NCBI RefSeq assembly: GCF_036884655.1
Contig: NC_088345.1
Location: 34,092,501 to 34,156,500 of the forward strand
Direction of reading: 5' to 3'
Source of the DNA: Musa acuminata AAA Group
Taxonomy: Eukaryota; Streptophyta; Magnoliopsida; Zingiberales; Musaceae
Length of the DNA stretch: 64,000 nt
Shown here: piece after piece, positions 47,706 to 58,994 of the stretch
Numbering within the stretch: the stretch's first letter is position 1
Layout of the letters: every line of letters starts with the position of its first letter
Program-made: the position numbers and the translations under genes
Notes under the pieces: generated by a model
Databases searched by the model: none
Seen by the model: only the letters and a program-made list of their open reading frames with translations
What the model was told of the DNA's origin: nothing

Positions 47706-48058
47706 GTTTAGACGTAAATCTGCGTCTAGACGTAAAACTGCGTTTAGACGTAAATCTGCGTTTAGACGTAAAACTGCGTTTAGACGTAAAACTGCGTTTA
47801 GACGTAAATCTGCGTTTAGACGTAAAACTGCGTTTAGACGTAAAACTGCGTTTAGACGTAAATCTGCGTTTAGACGTAAAACTGCGTTTAGACGTAAATC
47901 TACGTTTAGACGTAAATCTGCATTTAGATGTAAAACTGCGCTTAGACGCAAAACTGCGCTTAGACGCAATCTGCGCTTAGACGCAATCTGCGCTTAGACG
48001 CAAAACTGCGCTTAGACGCAATCTGCGCTTAGACGCAAACTGCACTTAGATACAAACT
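47706..48058 (+). repeat. 18-bp tandem array in the LTR leader
   Basis: About 20 units of GTTTAGACGTAAAACTGC and its variant with AAATCTGC. The last units change to GCTTAGACGCAA and drop to 17 bp. Related single units occur upstream (about 47417, 47576, 47601). The array repeats in the 3' LTR (54959-55311) with a few substitutions and no length change noticed. The 6-residue repeat frames read through it are by-products. Confidence 0.95.
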
Positions 48059-48135
48059 GAGAATTTGCTTTTGCATCATAATAGTTTTTGAACAAACGCA
48101 GCTTTTGGTTTTTAAATTATTGTAAGATTTCCGCT

Positions 48136-48165
48136 GCACTAATTCACCCCCCCCCCTCTTAGTGC
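48136..48165 (+). other. U5-end inverted repeat with C-tract loop
   Basis: GCACTAA (48136-48142) and TTAGTGC (48159-48165) enclose TTCA, a run of 10 C, and TC. It lies 14 bp from the LTR end and 16 bp from the PBS. The 3' LTR copy is 55389-55418. Confidence 0.75.
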
Positions 48166-48181
48166 TCTCGATCCTAACAAT

Positions 48182-48193
48182 TGGTATCAGAGC
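48182..48193 (+). other. primer-binding site (initiator tRNA-Met type)
   Basis: TGGTATCAGAGC, two bases after the LTR end. It is complementary to the 3' end of plant initiator tRNA-Met, the usual primer for copia elements. Confidence 0.92.
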
Positions 48194-48229
48194 AAGGTTA
48201 ACTCTCTAAAGGATTAAAACCCAAGAGAG

Positions 48230-51200
48230 ATGGCATACGCCGGAAACCAAGAGGGGCATTCAATTACACGTCCACCCATGTTCAGTGGAACGGACTACAC
48301 TTACTGGAAGACCCGAATGAGGATCTTTCTTATTTCTATGGATTTTGAATTGTGGAACCTTGTTGAAAATGGATTTTCAAAATCTTCTCTTCCAATGATC
48401 GATTGGAACGATTTGGAGAAGAAGGCTTTCGCTCTTAATGCAAAGGCTATGAATGCCTTATTTTGCGCTCTTGATAAAAACGAGTTTAATCGTGTTTCAA
48501 CTTGCGAAACTGCTTTTGATATTTGGCATACACTTGAAGTGACCCACGAGGGCACAAGTAGAGTGAAAGAGTCAAAAATCAATCTGTTGCTGCATTCTTT
48601 TGAACTTTTCCGAATGAAACCGAGTGAAACCATTGGCGACATGTTTACCCGTTTCACGGATGTCGTCAACGGTCTAAAAGGACTCGGAAAGAGCTTTTCG
48701 GATTTTGAGCTTGTTAATAAGATACTAAGATCCCTTCCTAAGAGTTGGGATCCTAAAGTCACCGCCATTCAAGAGGCAAAAGATCTGCAAAATTTCCCTC
48801 TTGAAGAACTAATCGGGTCATTAATGACCTACGAAATGACCTGCAAAGCTCATGAAGAGCAAGAAGACATCCTTCCAAAGAACAGGAAGGATATGGCACT
48901 TAAAACTTCTGAATGCCACTTGAGAGAAATCTCAAGTGATGAGGATTGTGACGATGACCTGGCACTTTTGACAAGAAAGTTTAAGAAATTCTTCAAAAGA
49001 AACAAGTTTAAAAACGATGTGAAAAATAAACTTGAATCAAAGAAGGACCAAGTAATCTGCTACGAGTGTAAAAAGCCGGGACACTACAAAAGTGATTGTC
49101 CCCAAGTCAAGAAAAGAACAACAAAGAAGAAGGCGCTCCAAGCAACATGGGATGATTCGAGCGCATCCGAGGAAGAAGAATCCAACACCGAGCAAGTTGC
49201 TCATTACGCCTTTATGGCCATCGAAGAGGAGAAAACTAAACAATCGCAAGCTAGGAGCAAGAAATGGTACCTTGATAGTGGATGCTCAAGGCATATGACC
49301 GGAGATCCATCTCAATTCTCTAAGCTCTCTAGCATAGACGAAGGATATGTCACCTTCGGAGACAACAACAAGGGTAAAATCATTGGCAAAGGAACCATAG
49401 GTAACAAATCCAACCTCTCTATTGAAAATGTTTTACTCGTTGATGGTTTAAAACATAACCTCTTGAGCATTAGTCAATTATGTGATAAAGGATATATTAT
49501 AAGATTTGAATCTAATGCCTGCATCATTGAAAAACCACACAAAAATATATCTATGATTGCAGTAAAACAAAACAACGTATACACTATTGACATCAATGAC
49601 TTATGTGATGAAATGTGCTTTGCCGTTATGAATGAGGATGCTTGGCTATGGCATAGAAGATTAGGTCATGCTAGCATGAAACTAATCAATCAAGTATCAT
49701 CTAGAGAACTTGTAAGAGGAATTCCTCATATCAAGTTCATCAAAGATAATGTATGTGATGCTTGCCAATTAGGTAAGCAAATAAGGGGTAGCTTCAAAGC
49801 TAAGAATCAAATAAGCACCTCTAGGCCCTTACAATTGATCCATATGGACTTGTTCGGACCAATCTCTACATCGAGTCTAGGAGGTAGCAAATACGCCTTT
49901 GTCATTATTGATGACTACAGCAGATATACATGGACCTACTTCTTAAAACAAAAAAATGAATGCTTTAGACATTTTACCAAGTTTTGTAAACTTGTTCAAA
50001 ATGAGAAGGAATCTATGATTTCGTCAATTAGAAGTGATCACGGTGGAGAATTTCAAAACCATGACTTCCAAGAATTCTGTGAACTCAACGGATACAACCA
50101 TAACTTCTCTACTCCAAGAAATCCTCAACAAAATGGGGTAGTAGAAAGAAAAAATCGAAATTTGCAAGAAATGGCAAGAACCATGTTGAATGAACATAGC
50201 CTACCCAAATATTTTTGGGCCGAAGCTGTAAACACTGCATGTTATATTTTAAATAGAGTCCTAGTAAGACCCTTACTCACCAAAACTCCTTATGAGTTAT
50301 GGAATAACAAAAAACCCAATGTCTCATATTTTAAAGTCTTTGGGTGTAAGTGTTTTATCTTGAATGAAAAGGATAACTTAGGAAAATTCGATGCTAAATC
50401 TGATGAAGGAATCTTTCTTGGTTATTCTTCGGTTTCTAAAGCTTTTCGCATCTTCAATAAAAGAACCTTAATTATTGAAGAATCCATCCATGTTGTTTTC
50501 AATGAGATTTCAGAAATTAAGAAAAATGATCTTGATGATGATATTAATTTTGATTCCTTGAATTTAAACGAAACCCCGTCTCCAACTAGCAACTTGGTTG
50601 CATCCACTTCCAAAACATCCTTACCCAAGGATTGGAAGTATATAGATGCTCATCCTAAGGAGCTAATCCTAGGAGACACATCAAAGGGGGTTCAAACACG
50701 ATCTTCTTTTAAAAACTTTTATGCCAACGCCGCTTTTCTCTCCCAAATTGAACCCAAATGTGTTGATGAAGCCATGAAAGATGATTCATGGATTATCGCA
50801 ATGCAAGATGAATTAAATCAATTTGAGAGAAATGAGGTGTGGACGCTTGTTCCTAGGCCAAATGACCATTTAGTAATTGGTACTAAATGGGTCTTTAGAA
50901 ACAAGCAAGATGAAAATGGTATCGTGGTTAGAAACAAGGCTAGATTAGTGGCCAAAGGTTTCAACCAAGAAGAAGGTATCGATTACGAAGAAACCTTCGC
51001 ACCTGTGGCTCGATTGGAAGCCATAAGGATGCTCCTTGCCTACGCTAGTTGCAATAATTTTAAGTTATTTCAAATGGATGTTAAAAGCGCTTTTCTAAAT
51101 GGTTTCATTTCCGAAGAAGTTTATGTTGAACAACCTCCTGGATTTGAAAATAATGGCTACCATAATCATGTGTTTAGATTAACTAAAGCTCTCTATGGTT

Positions 51201-52282
51201 TAAAACAAGCCCCAAGGGCTTGGTATGAGAGACTTAGCTCTTTTCTCATTGAAAATAATTTCATAAAAGGCAAGGTTGATACTACATTGTTTATCAAGAA
51301 TTTTGAAAATGATTTTCTCATTGTTCAGATTTATGTTGATGACATTATCTTTGGTTCTACAAATGAATCTCTTTGTAAATCCTTTGCGAAAACTATGAGT
51401 CATGAATTCGAAATGAGTCTAATGGGAGAGTTAACATTCTTCTTAGGCCTACAAATCAAACAACTAAGCAATGGCATCTTTATTAGTCAAACCAAATATG
51501 CTGTGAGTTTGCTAAAAAAGTTCAAAATGAATAACTCAAAAGCCATTGACACCCCTATGAGCACCTCCACTAAGTTAGAAATTGATGAGAATGGAGAAAG
51601 CTTCGATCAAAAAACCTATAGGGGTATGATAGGAAGTTTACTTTACCTCACTGCCACCAGACCAGACATCATGTTCAGTGTAGGACTTTGTGCTAGATTT
51701 CAATCAGACCCTAAGATATCTCATCTCAAAGCAGTCAAAAGAATACTCAGATATCTTAATGGAACTACCAATCTAGGATTATGGTACCCAAAATCAGAAA
51801 ATTTTGAATTAACAGCCTATGCTGATGCGGACTTCGCTGGCTGTAAACTAGACAGAAAAAGCACATCAGGATCATGTCAATTTTTAGGACATGCCCTTGT
51901 ATCCTGGTCATCTAAGAAACAAAACTCGGTTGCCCTATCAACAACCGAAGCTGAATACATTGCAGCAAGTGCATGCTGTGCACAAGTTGTATGGATGAAA
52001 AACACTTTAGAAGATTACAAAGTGAATCTTAAAGATATTCCCATTAAATGTGATAACACGAGTGCAATATGCTTAACTAAAAATCCTATACAACACTCAA
52101 GAACAAAACACATTGATATTAGACATCACTTTATACGAGACCATGTCACTAATCATGATGTAACCATAGAGTTTATTGATACCAAACATCAACTAGCTGA
52201 TATCTTCACAAAACCCCTATGTGAAGAACAATTTGATTACATAAGAAGAGAATTAGGAATGTTGATGTGTCCGAATACTTAA
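48230..52282 (+). CDS. Gag-Pol polyprotein of the intact Maximus element
   Basis: An uninterrupted 1350-residue frame. Gag spans about residues 1-300, with a CCHC knuckle [14 protein letters not shown] (277-290). Aspartic protease: DSG at 349-351. GAG-pre-integrase and the integrase HHCC finger: H475, H480, C509, C512. Integrase catalytic triad D540, D603, E639, with 35 residues between the last two. Reverse transcriptase: D950 and YVDD at 1035-1038. RNase H: D1199, E near 1240, D1275, ending near 1345. The order PR-IN-RT-RH is the copia hallmark. Gag and pol are in one frame, as in other Maximus/SIRE elements, so gag excess would need post-translational or RNA-level control. The start ATG lies 51 bp after the LTR in AGAGATGGC and agrees with the start in decayed copies. 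No missing catalytic residue was seen. It would act in cytoplasmic virus-like particles and then in the nucleus. Confidence 0.97.
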   Translation: MAYAGNQEGHSITRPPMFSGTDYTYWKTRMRIFLISMDFELWNLVENGFSKSSLPMIDWNDLEKKAFALNAKAMNALFCALDKNEFNRVSTCETAFDIWHTLEVTHEGTSRVKESKINLLLHSFELFRMKPSETIGDMFTRFTDVVNGLKGLGKSFSDFELVNKILRSLPKSWDPKVTAIQEAKDLQNFPLEELIGSLMTYEMTCKAHEEQEDILPKNRKDMALKTSECHLREISSDEDCDDDLALLTRKFKKFFKRNKFKNDVKNKLESKKDQVICYECKKPGHYKSDCPQVKKRTTKKKALQATWDDSSASEEEESNTEQVAHYAFMAIEEEKTKQSQARSKKWYLDSGCSRHMTGDPSQFSKLSSIDEGYVTFGDNNKGKIIGKGTIGNKSNLSIENVLLVDGLKHNLLSISQLCDKGYIIRFESNACIIEKPHKNISMIAVKQNNVYTIDINDLCDEMCFAVMNEDAWLWHRRLGHASMKLINQVSSRELVRGIPHIKFIKDNVCDACQLGKQIRGSFKAKNQISTSRPLQLIHMDLFGPISTSSLGGSKYAFVIIDDYSRYTWTYFLKQKNECFRHFTKFCKLVQNEKESMISSIRSDHGGEFQNHDFQEFCELNGYNHNFSTPRNPQQNGVVERKNRNLQEMARTMLNEHSLPKYFWAEAVNTACYILNRVLVRPLLTKTPYELWNNKKPNVSYFKVFGCKCFILNEKDNLGKFDAKSDEGIFLGYSSVSKAFRIFNKRTLIIEESIHVVFNEISEIKKNDLDDDINFDSLNLNETPSPTSNLVASTSKTSLPKDWKYIDAHPKELILGDTSKGVQTRSSFKNFYANAAFLSQIEPKCVDEAMKDDSWIIAMQDELNQFERNEVWTLVPRPNDHLVIGTKWVFRNKQDENGIVVRNKARLVAKGFNQEEGIDYEETFAPVARLEAIRMLLAYASCNNFKLFQMDVKSAFLNGFISEEVYVEQPPGFENNGYHNHVFRLTKALYGLKQAPRAWYERLSSFLIENNFIKGKVDTTLFIKNFENDFLIVQIYVDDIIFGSTNESLCKSFAKTMSHEFEMSLMGELTFFLGLQIKQLSNGIFISQTKYAVSLLKKFKMNNSKAIDTPMSTSTKLEIDENGESFDQKTYRGMIGSLLYLTATRPDIMFSVGLCARFQSDPKISHLKAVKRILRYLNGTTNLGLWYPKSENFELTAYADADFAGCKLDRKSTSGSCQFLGHALVSWSSKKQNSVALSTTEAEYIAASACCAQVVWMKNTLEDYKVNLKDIPIKCDNTSAICLTKNPIQHSRTKHIDIRHHFIRDHVTNHDVTIEFIDTKHQLADIFTKPLCEEQFDYIRRELGMLMCPNT

Positions 52283-53065
52283 ATTTATTTTTCGAATGTT
52301 ATTACTATTACATGCCTTGACAACGCTTGATCAAATAACATGTTGAAAATTATGTGACAAATATTTTTAACCAAATGCATGTAAGAAGTTCATTTTTCGG
52401 GTTGTATGCTAAAAATGGGATATTCCCGTACACTCTTATGAAAACTCCTTGGAAAATGACTTTCCTCCGTCAAGCAAAAACAATAAAGTGATATATGTGT
52501 CATGACTTCCTTTATATGCTTGATAATGCTATCATGCTTTTTGTTGATGACAAAGGGGGAGAAAAATATGAATTGATAAACACTATGTCATAGCTGAACT
52601 GCCATAATCATATCTATGTCATAGTTACAAATACTTGAGTGATGCCATAAACAATGTTATGCCATCCTTGCATCACCAAGAGATATGTGAACATGTACTA
52701 TAGTTTGCATCATATCGTGATTTGATATTGTGAAGAAAATGCAAACTTACTAGAAAATCTCAAATGTGAGCATCATGTAAAAAGTCCTTCGTAGCTTTAT
52801 ATGATTACATGATGAATGGTTACAAACACAATCATACAAACTTGATGATGTATGTCATGCCTTGACATAATTCTTGAAGAGATACATCATGATAGGCATC
52901 ATGATGGGAGCATTGATAAGTTTAACTGATCTAACTTATCAATACGTCACTTGAATTCTTAGGTCTTGAATTCAAGGTTGACTTATCTCAACTATGGCAT
53001 ATAGATAGGGGGAGTTAAGGATAACTCCTTTATCAATTGATTGTCATCATCAAAAAGGGGGAGAT
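52283..53065 (+). other. 3' untranslated region with several polypurine tracts
   Basis: About 780 bp with no long frame, so no envelope-like gene. Three purine tracts: GACAAAGGGGGAGAAAAA (52549-52566), ATAGGGGGAG (53005-53014), and AAAAAGGGGGAGAT directly at the LTR (53052-53065). The last should prime plus-strand DNA. Multiple tracts are typical of SIRE-type elements. Confidence 0.85.
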
Positions 53066-55432
53066 TGTTGAATCTCGGATTTTGATGATGAAGTCAATTG
53101 TCATTTCTTATCTAATCTATGTGTTGAGATAAGTGTGCAGGATTAACTACGATGAGAGTAAGACAAGCAGCAGGAGTTACGCCGGAGTCAAGATCATGAT
53201 CACGTTGGGAGTTCGAGAGTTCGACGGAAGTTCGGACGGTCGTCGGAGGTTCAGAGAGAACAGATCCGAGAAGTCCAGAAGCTTGCCAAGCGAAGCTCGT
53301 CGGAACTCGCCAAGTGGATCGTCGCAAAGTCCAGGAGTATGCCGGATGTCCGCAGAAGGATCACCGAGGGTTATCGGTTGATCGACGGAAGTTGGCCGGA
53401 AACTCGCCGGAAGAAGCGATTGACGCATCGGAGCAAAGCTGCAGAAGTTGTCTTAGAGATAATCGTAGTTAGCACGATGATTAAGCATGAAAATGGGAGG
53501 TGATCCCATTAGCTTAATCTTGGGGCAATTGGGCCCCTGAAAAGATTCAAAGTGGGTCGAATGGAGTGAACCATTCGGACCCTGATTGCACCAGGAGGTG
53601 CAACCGCCCCAGCCAGGAGGTGCAACCGCCTGGGCTGTGGGGTTGAGAGGTGCAACCGCCCCAGCCAGGAGGTGCAACCGCCTGGGCTGTGGGGCTGGGA
53701 GGTGCAACCGCCCCAGCCAGGAGGTGCAACCGCCAGGGCTGCACGGCTGGGAGGTGCAACCGCCCCAGCCAAGAGGTTGCACCGCCAGAGCTCAAGTTCT
53801 GAGCTCTGCCAGGCGATGCAACTACCAAGCTCAGTCTTCGAGCTTTGGCAGAGAAGTGCATCAGCCTGAGCTCAGTCTCGAGCTCTGCCAGGTGATGCAT
53901 TCACCAAGCTCAGTCTTCGAGCTCTGGCAGAGAGGTGGATCAGCCTGAGCTCAGCTTGGAGCTCTGCCAGGTGATGCAACCACCGAGCTCAGTTTCGAGC
54001 TCTGCCAGGTGATGCAATCACCAAGCTCAGTCTTCGAGCTCTGCCAGGTGATGCAACCATCGAGCTCAGTCTTCGAGCTCTGGCAGAGAGGAGCAATCGG
54101 CAGAGCTCAGTCTTCGAGCTCTGCCAGGCGGTGCCACCTCTCCAGTCGAGAGGTGCAACCGCCTGATCCCAGAAATTCTGGGATTTGATCGATTTGATCG
54201 TTTTGAGCTCGAATTTTGAATTGGGTTGGGGCCTATAAATACCCCACCCATTCAGCACTGAAAAGATACAGACCTATACCGAAATTGTGATCTTTTCTGT
54301 GATTCTAAAGAGCTCAAAAGTGTTGTAAAGCCTTTAAGTCTCCTCCTTCTGTTCTTCAAGTTTTCAATTGTAAAGTGAGGAGAGAAAGGTCTGTAAAGGT
54401 TGTCTCCTAAGCCTGCCAAAAGGAGAGAAACTGTAAGAGGGAAGTTTGGCCTTCGCCCATTGAAGGAAGGCACCTAGTTGACGTCGGCAACCTCATCGGT
54501 GGAGGAAGCCAAAAGTGGAGTAGGTCAAGGCTGACCGAACCACTCTAAATCTCTGGTTTGCGTTTACTTTCGAGCACTTTATCATTACTGCAAACCTCCC
54601 TCATCACTACTGCTCTCTGCGCTTTCACGAACAAGTTCTAAGTGCTGTTCTTCCAAATCTGCATTCAGACGTAAACTCGTATTTTCATACATTACAGTTT
54701 ACGTTTACGTTTGATTCTGCAGAACTGTTTTCCGTGCTTTTACGAACGAGCTTCTTTGCAGTTTACGCTTACATTTTAATCCTATTAATAACTGCAATCT
54801 GTCCTCTACGATTTTACGAACGAGTTTCAACATTTAGACGTAAAACTGCATTCAGACGTAAATCGGCTCTCTTCGCTCAATCATCAGATTTCAGTTTACG
54901 TTTACGTCTTGATTTCAACTGCATACTGCCTTCTGCGAATATACAAACGAGTTTCAAAGTTTAGACGTAAATCTGCGTCTAGACGTAAAACTGCGTTTAG
55001 ACGTAAATCTGCGTTTAGACGTAAAACTGCGTTTAGACGTAAAACTGCGTTTAGACGTAAATCTGTGTTTAGACGTAAAACTGCGTTTAGACGTAAAACT
55101 GCGTTTAGACGTAAATCTGCGTTTAGACGTAAAACTGCGTTTAGACATAAATCTGCGTTTAGACGTAATTCTGCATTTAGACGTAAAACTGCGCTTAGAC
55201 GCAAAACTGCGCTTAGACGCAATCTGCGCTTAGACGCAATCTGCGCTTAGACGCAAAACTGCGCTTAGACGCAATCTGCGCTTAGACGCAAACTGCACTT
55301 AGATACAAACTGAGAATTTGCTTTTGCATCATAATAGTTTTTGAACAAACGCAGCTTTTGGTTTTTAAATTATTGTAAGATTTCCGCTGCACTAATTCAC
55401 CCCCCCCCCTCTTAGTGCTCTCGATCCTAACA
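53066..55432 (+). repeat. 3' LTR of the intact Maximus element
   Basis: 2367 bp, same length as the 5' LTR. Noted differences include changes near 53108, 53179, 53343, 53391 and 53398, two near 53800-53823, and about five in the 18-bp array (for example 55065, 55146, 55169). The TATA box is at 54234-54241. Confidence 0.97.
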
Positions 55433-56340
55433 GACTTCCCTATATGGGAAGAAGGAGACCCGATTGGTTGGATCTCGCGCGCGGAGTGATATTTTTAATA
55501 CCACAAAACTACGGACGCATCTATGGTAGAAATTGTGACTATACATCTTGAAGGGGATGCATACAGTGGTTTGACTAGTTTGAACACACTCATGGAGTCC
55601 TCTCATGGTGATAATTTAAAGAAGGACTGCTAATCCGGTTCGGACCAACTGATTATGAGAACATTAACGGACAACTAGCAAAGATCCAACAAACCTACAC
55701 CATTCAGGAGTACCAAACCAAGTTTGAAAGGTTATCTAATCAAACTCATGATTGGTCTAAAAAATAGCTATTAGGGACCTTTATTGAGGGCTTGAAGTCG
55801 AAGATCTGGGGAGAAATTAAAGCGCGACAACCGTACACGCTTGTGGCAGCTATCTCTTTCGCACGATTTCAAGAGGAGCGATTGAGCCATGAAGCCCAGA
55901 GAACTAGAGTCACTCCCTAACTAGCAATACCAAAGCCCTCACCCCCATTGTCAGCCGAGCCCTTGCACCAAAAAAGTTGACAAGAGAAGAGCTTCGGGAA
56001 TGATTTGCAAAGGGGTTATGTTGGCATTGCGATGAGCCGTGGAGCCATGAGCATCGTTATAAAAAAGGGAGACTTCTTGTGATTGAACCAGTAGAAAAAG
56101 AGGTCATTGAACATCTAGAAGAGAGCCTTGAACATAAAGAAGAAGATGCAGAAGAAGAGCCACAACCGACCGACTTTATGGTACACGCGCACTAGCCGGC
56201 TACTCAAACCCGCAAACGATAAAAGTTGTAGGCCTTCTCAAACAACAACCGATCACTATTCTCATCGACAAAGGCAGCACTAATAACTTCATAAATAATA
56301 GGGTTGCTACTCGGATGATGCTCCACTATTCGGACCCTTT
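55433..56340 (+). pseudogene. gypsy copy 2, gag-protease continuation
   Basis: Begins with the right-hand target duplication GACTT (55433-55437) and continues gag where 45812 left off. It runs to a zinc knuckle (CWHCDEPWSHEHRY, about 56022-56063; last Cys lost), an acidic linker, and the protease region (DKGSTNNF near 56270: active-site T replaced by K). Stops and small indels are scattered. Near 56340 the gypsy protease frame gives way to LTR-like DNA. Confidence 0.75.
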
Positions 56341-56732
56341 TTCTAAGCTTTTGAATAATATTTATTGAGTCTGTTTAGTCCAGTTGTTTATTGAGTCTGT
56401 TTAGTTCAGTTAGAGTCGGGTAGATATTTATTTAATATTTATTTATTATTAAGAGTCCAAGTCTTGGTGGACTCTAGGTGGAACTCTATAAAGAGTGATG
56501 TAACCCTTTCTTTAAATCAATCAATCAATCAATCAATGAAATATTATTCCACTCTGTAGACAAACCCTCAAAGGCCGATCCCCTCGAAGTGATCAAGGAG
56601 GGTCGATCCCCTCAAAGTGATCAAGAAGGGCTAATCCCGTCGAAGCAATCAAGGAGGCCGATCTCCTCGAAGCGATCATTATCATTTCCATTTCTCCCCT
56701 TTCTTCCACGATAAGACCGTAGGGTCTTATCA
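56341..56732 (+). repeat. gypsy-related LTR fragment, copy 3
   Basis: Ends ...GGTCTTATCA just before a PBS (TGGTATCAGAGC, 56735-56746). It contains a TATA-like CTATAAAGAG (56487-56496), an (ATCA)n stretch (56518-56536) and repeats of CCGATCCCCTCGAAGTGATCA also found in the LTR of gypsy copy 1, so it is probably a relative. The LTR/PBS border is duplicated with a ~45-bp period (GGGTCTTA(T/C)CA...AG(T/C)ATCAGAGCG/ATTAGAGCG, 56722-56800). The 5' limit is uncertain. Confidence 0.6.
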
Positions 56733-57759
56733 ATTGGTATCAGAGCGACGATAAGACTTTAGGGTCTTACCATTTAGTATTAGAGCGGCAATCCTTAGCG
56801 TTCTCGCTGTAGTGTTTTTGTAGCTATCAAAAAAAAAAAATTGTGTGAGGAAGGTTGAAACCGGTTGCCACGAACGCCGATCCTTCTCAACCGAGAAGGA
56901 ACCTCTCTACGTCTTGGTCAGCGACCATCGTTGCCCCTTCCCCACCACCGTCACTACTGCCCAGCTAGTAGCCGCCACCACCGTCGCTGCCCCCTTGCTG
57001 CAGTTATCTTCATCTTTGGAAAAAGAAGAAGAAGAAGAAGAAGAAGAAGTCGCAACCATCCTTGCTTCCCCTACCGAACCCCTGCTTCCGGCTAGCCCAC
57101 CCATTGTCACTACTTCCCGGCCGATGGACCACCACCGCCGCTGCCCCCCCCCCCCCTCGGCCAGTGACTTCGCCTCCTCGCTGCCCGCATCTCGCTCGAG
57201 CGAGAATGGCCACGACTGCCATTTCCTAACCAGCGGATCACCCATCCCTGCTTCTACTATCGGCAACGCTGCCCTTGCCGCACCGCCATCACTGCCTTCC
57301 CTTAGTTGTAGCTTCGGCCATGCGATCTGTTAGCATCGCTGTTTTTGTGATGCGATAATCTTGCTCGAGCGAGAAGGGCCACGGTCGCCATTTCCCGGCC
57401 AGTGGATCACCCATCGCTACTTCTACTATCAGCAACACTACCCTAGCTGCACTGCCATCGTTGCCTTCCCTTAGTTGCAGCTTCGGCAATGTGATCTGTC
57501 GGCGTCGCTATTTCTGTGATGTGATAGAAACAGAGCAGCCGCCGGTCCCTCTACTACCGCAGGCGTCGATTGCCTCTACCGTCGCCGCTGCTTCTCGGCC
57601 ACTTCAACGCCACCCGTCTCCTTCATTGCCATGCCACCACCACTGCCAGCCACCGTGCGACGACTACCGCACACCTCCCAACTGCCGATCCTCCTTGCTC
57701 TGCATCCGTGACACCGATTGCCCATCTAGTCGAAAGGGGCCCCTACCTCCCCTGCTTTC
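56733..57759 (+). other. leader region of gypsy-like copy 3
   Basis: C-rich sequence with Pro/Ser/Ala-rich frames on the plus strand (longest 56845-57333), a (GAA)n run (about 57022-57049) and a tandem duplication with a 169-bp period (from 57194 and 57363, both GCTCGAGCGAGAA). No gag motif is recognisable. I read it as retrotransposon leader rather than a gene. Confidence 0.45.
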
Positions 57760-58206
57760 TGTCACGGACAAACATCTAAACAGGATGTTTGATGTAATGC
57801 TTATGTATGTCCATGTCTTTTGGTATATTCATGCTTTGCATAGCATGTAGAGGGACGACTGAAGGCTTAATACTCCCATTTTAGTTGGGTTTGGTGGCCG
57901 CTTTAGGCTTGTAAATAAAGGTTGTGTCATGTGGACACTTGTGAGATATTTTTGATCTGTAATGGACTATTTTGACCCTTTGTTGTGCAACTGTTCAGAG
58001 CTTGTAATGTCTGTTTGTAATTTGCATTGTCTATGAAGTGTTTTCGAAAATGTTTGCTTGTAGATCTCGAATGAGGCATTTTCTCTAACCCGTTCTCTCT
58101 TTTGTGGGTCTTAAGGGACAATGGGAGACTTCGGGGAGGCTGGCCTTTATGGACAGACACGCAAGGATGCCGCACGACTTAGGCAAAATCAGCTAAGTCT
58201 GTGACA
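57760..58206 (+). repeat. gypsy-like LTR, 447 bp
   Basis: Begins TGTCACGGACAAAC and ends CTGTGACA, giving the inverted ends TGTCAC/GTGACA, with a PBS TGGTATCAGAGTGG starting at 58209. The ends and PBS recall Del/Tekay-type gypsy LTRs (from memory). Confidence 0.75.
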
Positions 58207-58994
58207 AATGGTATCAGAGTGGGATAAGCACTCATAGAAACACTTAACGTGCAAACGTGGGGGACCTAGCAGGGCTGCATTGAGGGCAGTCAGCACACGC
58301 GTGACCGTTTGGAGGAAAATGGGTATGGAGATGTAGGGAAAAGGAGTCACTCGGAGGAGCGAGCATCTGAGATTGGCATTTAGAGGAATGGCCAACCCTT
58401 TGTGCAAGAGGCACCACGAGAACAAGCAAGCTTGGAAGAATGTGGAGCGCACAAAGATTGGGATGGCTGAGTTCAAGCTACGACTTGATTTGACAACTAC
58501 ACTTGATGGTGCTAAAGGCAAGCGAGGCACTTGGTAAAGGATGAGACCATGCAAGGTGGAATGAGTTGCTCAACGACCGAAAGAGTTGTGCAAAGCTCAC
58601 AGAGATGAGGGGAATTACTAACTCAAAGAATTTGGTACTCATGCATGGGATTGTATGTGGACGATGGAATGTTCGCGGCCATCCTAAGGCGACCGAAATT
58701 CGGTGCCATGGAGCATTGAAACTTTCTCTTTAGCATATGAAGGATACGTCCGTAGGAGGCTAAACTATGCAGCAAGTTCAGCATATTGCTAGGCCTTGAG
58801 TTGTATAGTGGGGGCTGTAATGACATGGAGTCGTAATCTAGCAAGTGCATTTGCAGGAGGCAGAATAATGCACAGTTTGTTCAGCAAATTGGAGTAGTCC
58901 GAAGGGGATGGTGGTCTCCGAAATGAAGAGAGATGTTGCTCCAATGTGATAGATATCCAGGAGGGATAAGACCCGACTCTCTAGAGGGAGAATC
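58207..58994 (+). other. internal region of a short, probably non-autonomous LTR element
   Basis: After the PBS comes 790 bp of GA-rich sequence without gag or pol motifs. It ends in a purine-rich stretch CTCTAGAGGGAGAATC (58979-58994) that looks like a polypurine tract. A 3' LTR would be expected next, but an Angela-type LTR occupies that point. Confidence 0.5.

Larger units (their letters stand above)
45813..48179 (+). repeat. 5' LTR of the intact Maximus element
   Basis: 2367 bp, TGTTGAATCTCGG to CGATCCTAACA. It is longer than the old LTRs (about 1.3-1.5 kb) mainly because of an expanded U3 repeat field and an 18-bp array in the leader. Confidence 0.97.
45813..55432 (+). mobile_element. 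complete Maximus/SIRE-like Ty1/copia retrotransposon
   Basis: 9620 bp with two LTRs of 2367 bp each, a PBS, one full-length gag-pol frame, polypurine tracts, and a perfect 5-bp target duplication GACTT. The LTRs are aligned without gaps at an offset of 7253 wherever I checked and differ at about a dozen positions by eye (about 0.5 percent). Assignment to Maximus/SIRE rests on the long LTRs, initiator-Met PBS, several purine tracts after pol, and the polyprotein's motifs. No envelope-like frame follows pol. It inserted into gypsy copy 2 and seems the most recent event in the window. All parts needed for autonomous movement are visible; actual activity is untested. Confidence 0.95.

Noticed and set aside
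47649..47997. Basic repeat protein (FRRKTA/FRRKSA) in the LTR
   Set aside because: A by-product of an 18-bp tandem array that happens to be a multiple of 3; same in the 3' LTR at 54902-55250.
47706..48058. CRISPR-like array
   Set aside because: Units abut without unique spacers and lie in a plant LTR; the same holds for the 58-bp minisatellite.
48180..48200. tRNA-like sequence TGGTATCAGAGC at many places
   Set aside because: These are LTR primer-binding sites complementary to initiator tRNA-Met, not tRNA genes; no cloverleaf surrounds them.
52283..53065. Envelope-like gene after pol, as in some SIRE elements
   Set aside because: No frame of useful length is present in the 780 bp between pol and the 3' LTR.
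56845..57850. Pro/Ser/Ala-rich frames (162 and 129 codons) as possible genes
   Set aside because: Lie in a retrotransposon leader between a PBS and the next LTR, span a tandem duplication and a GAA repeat, and show no domain.
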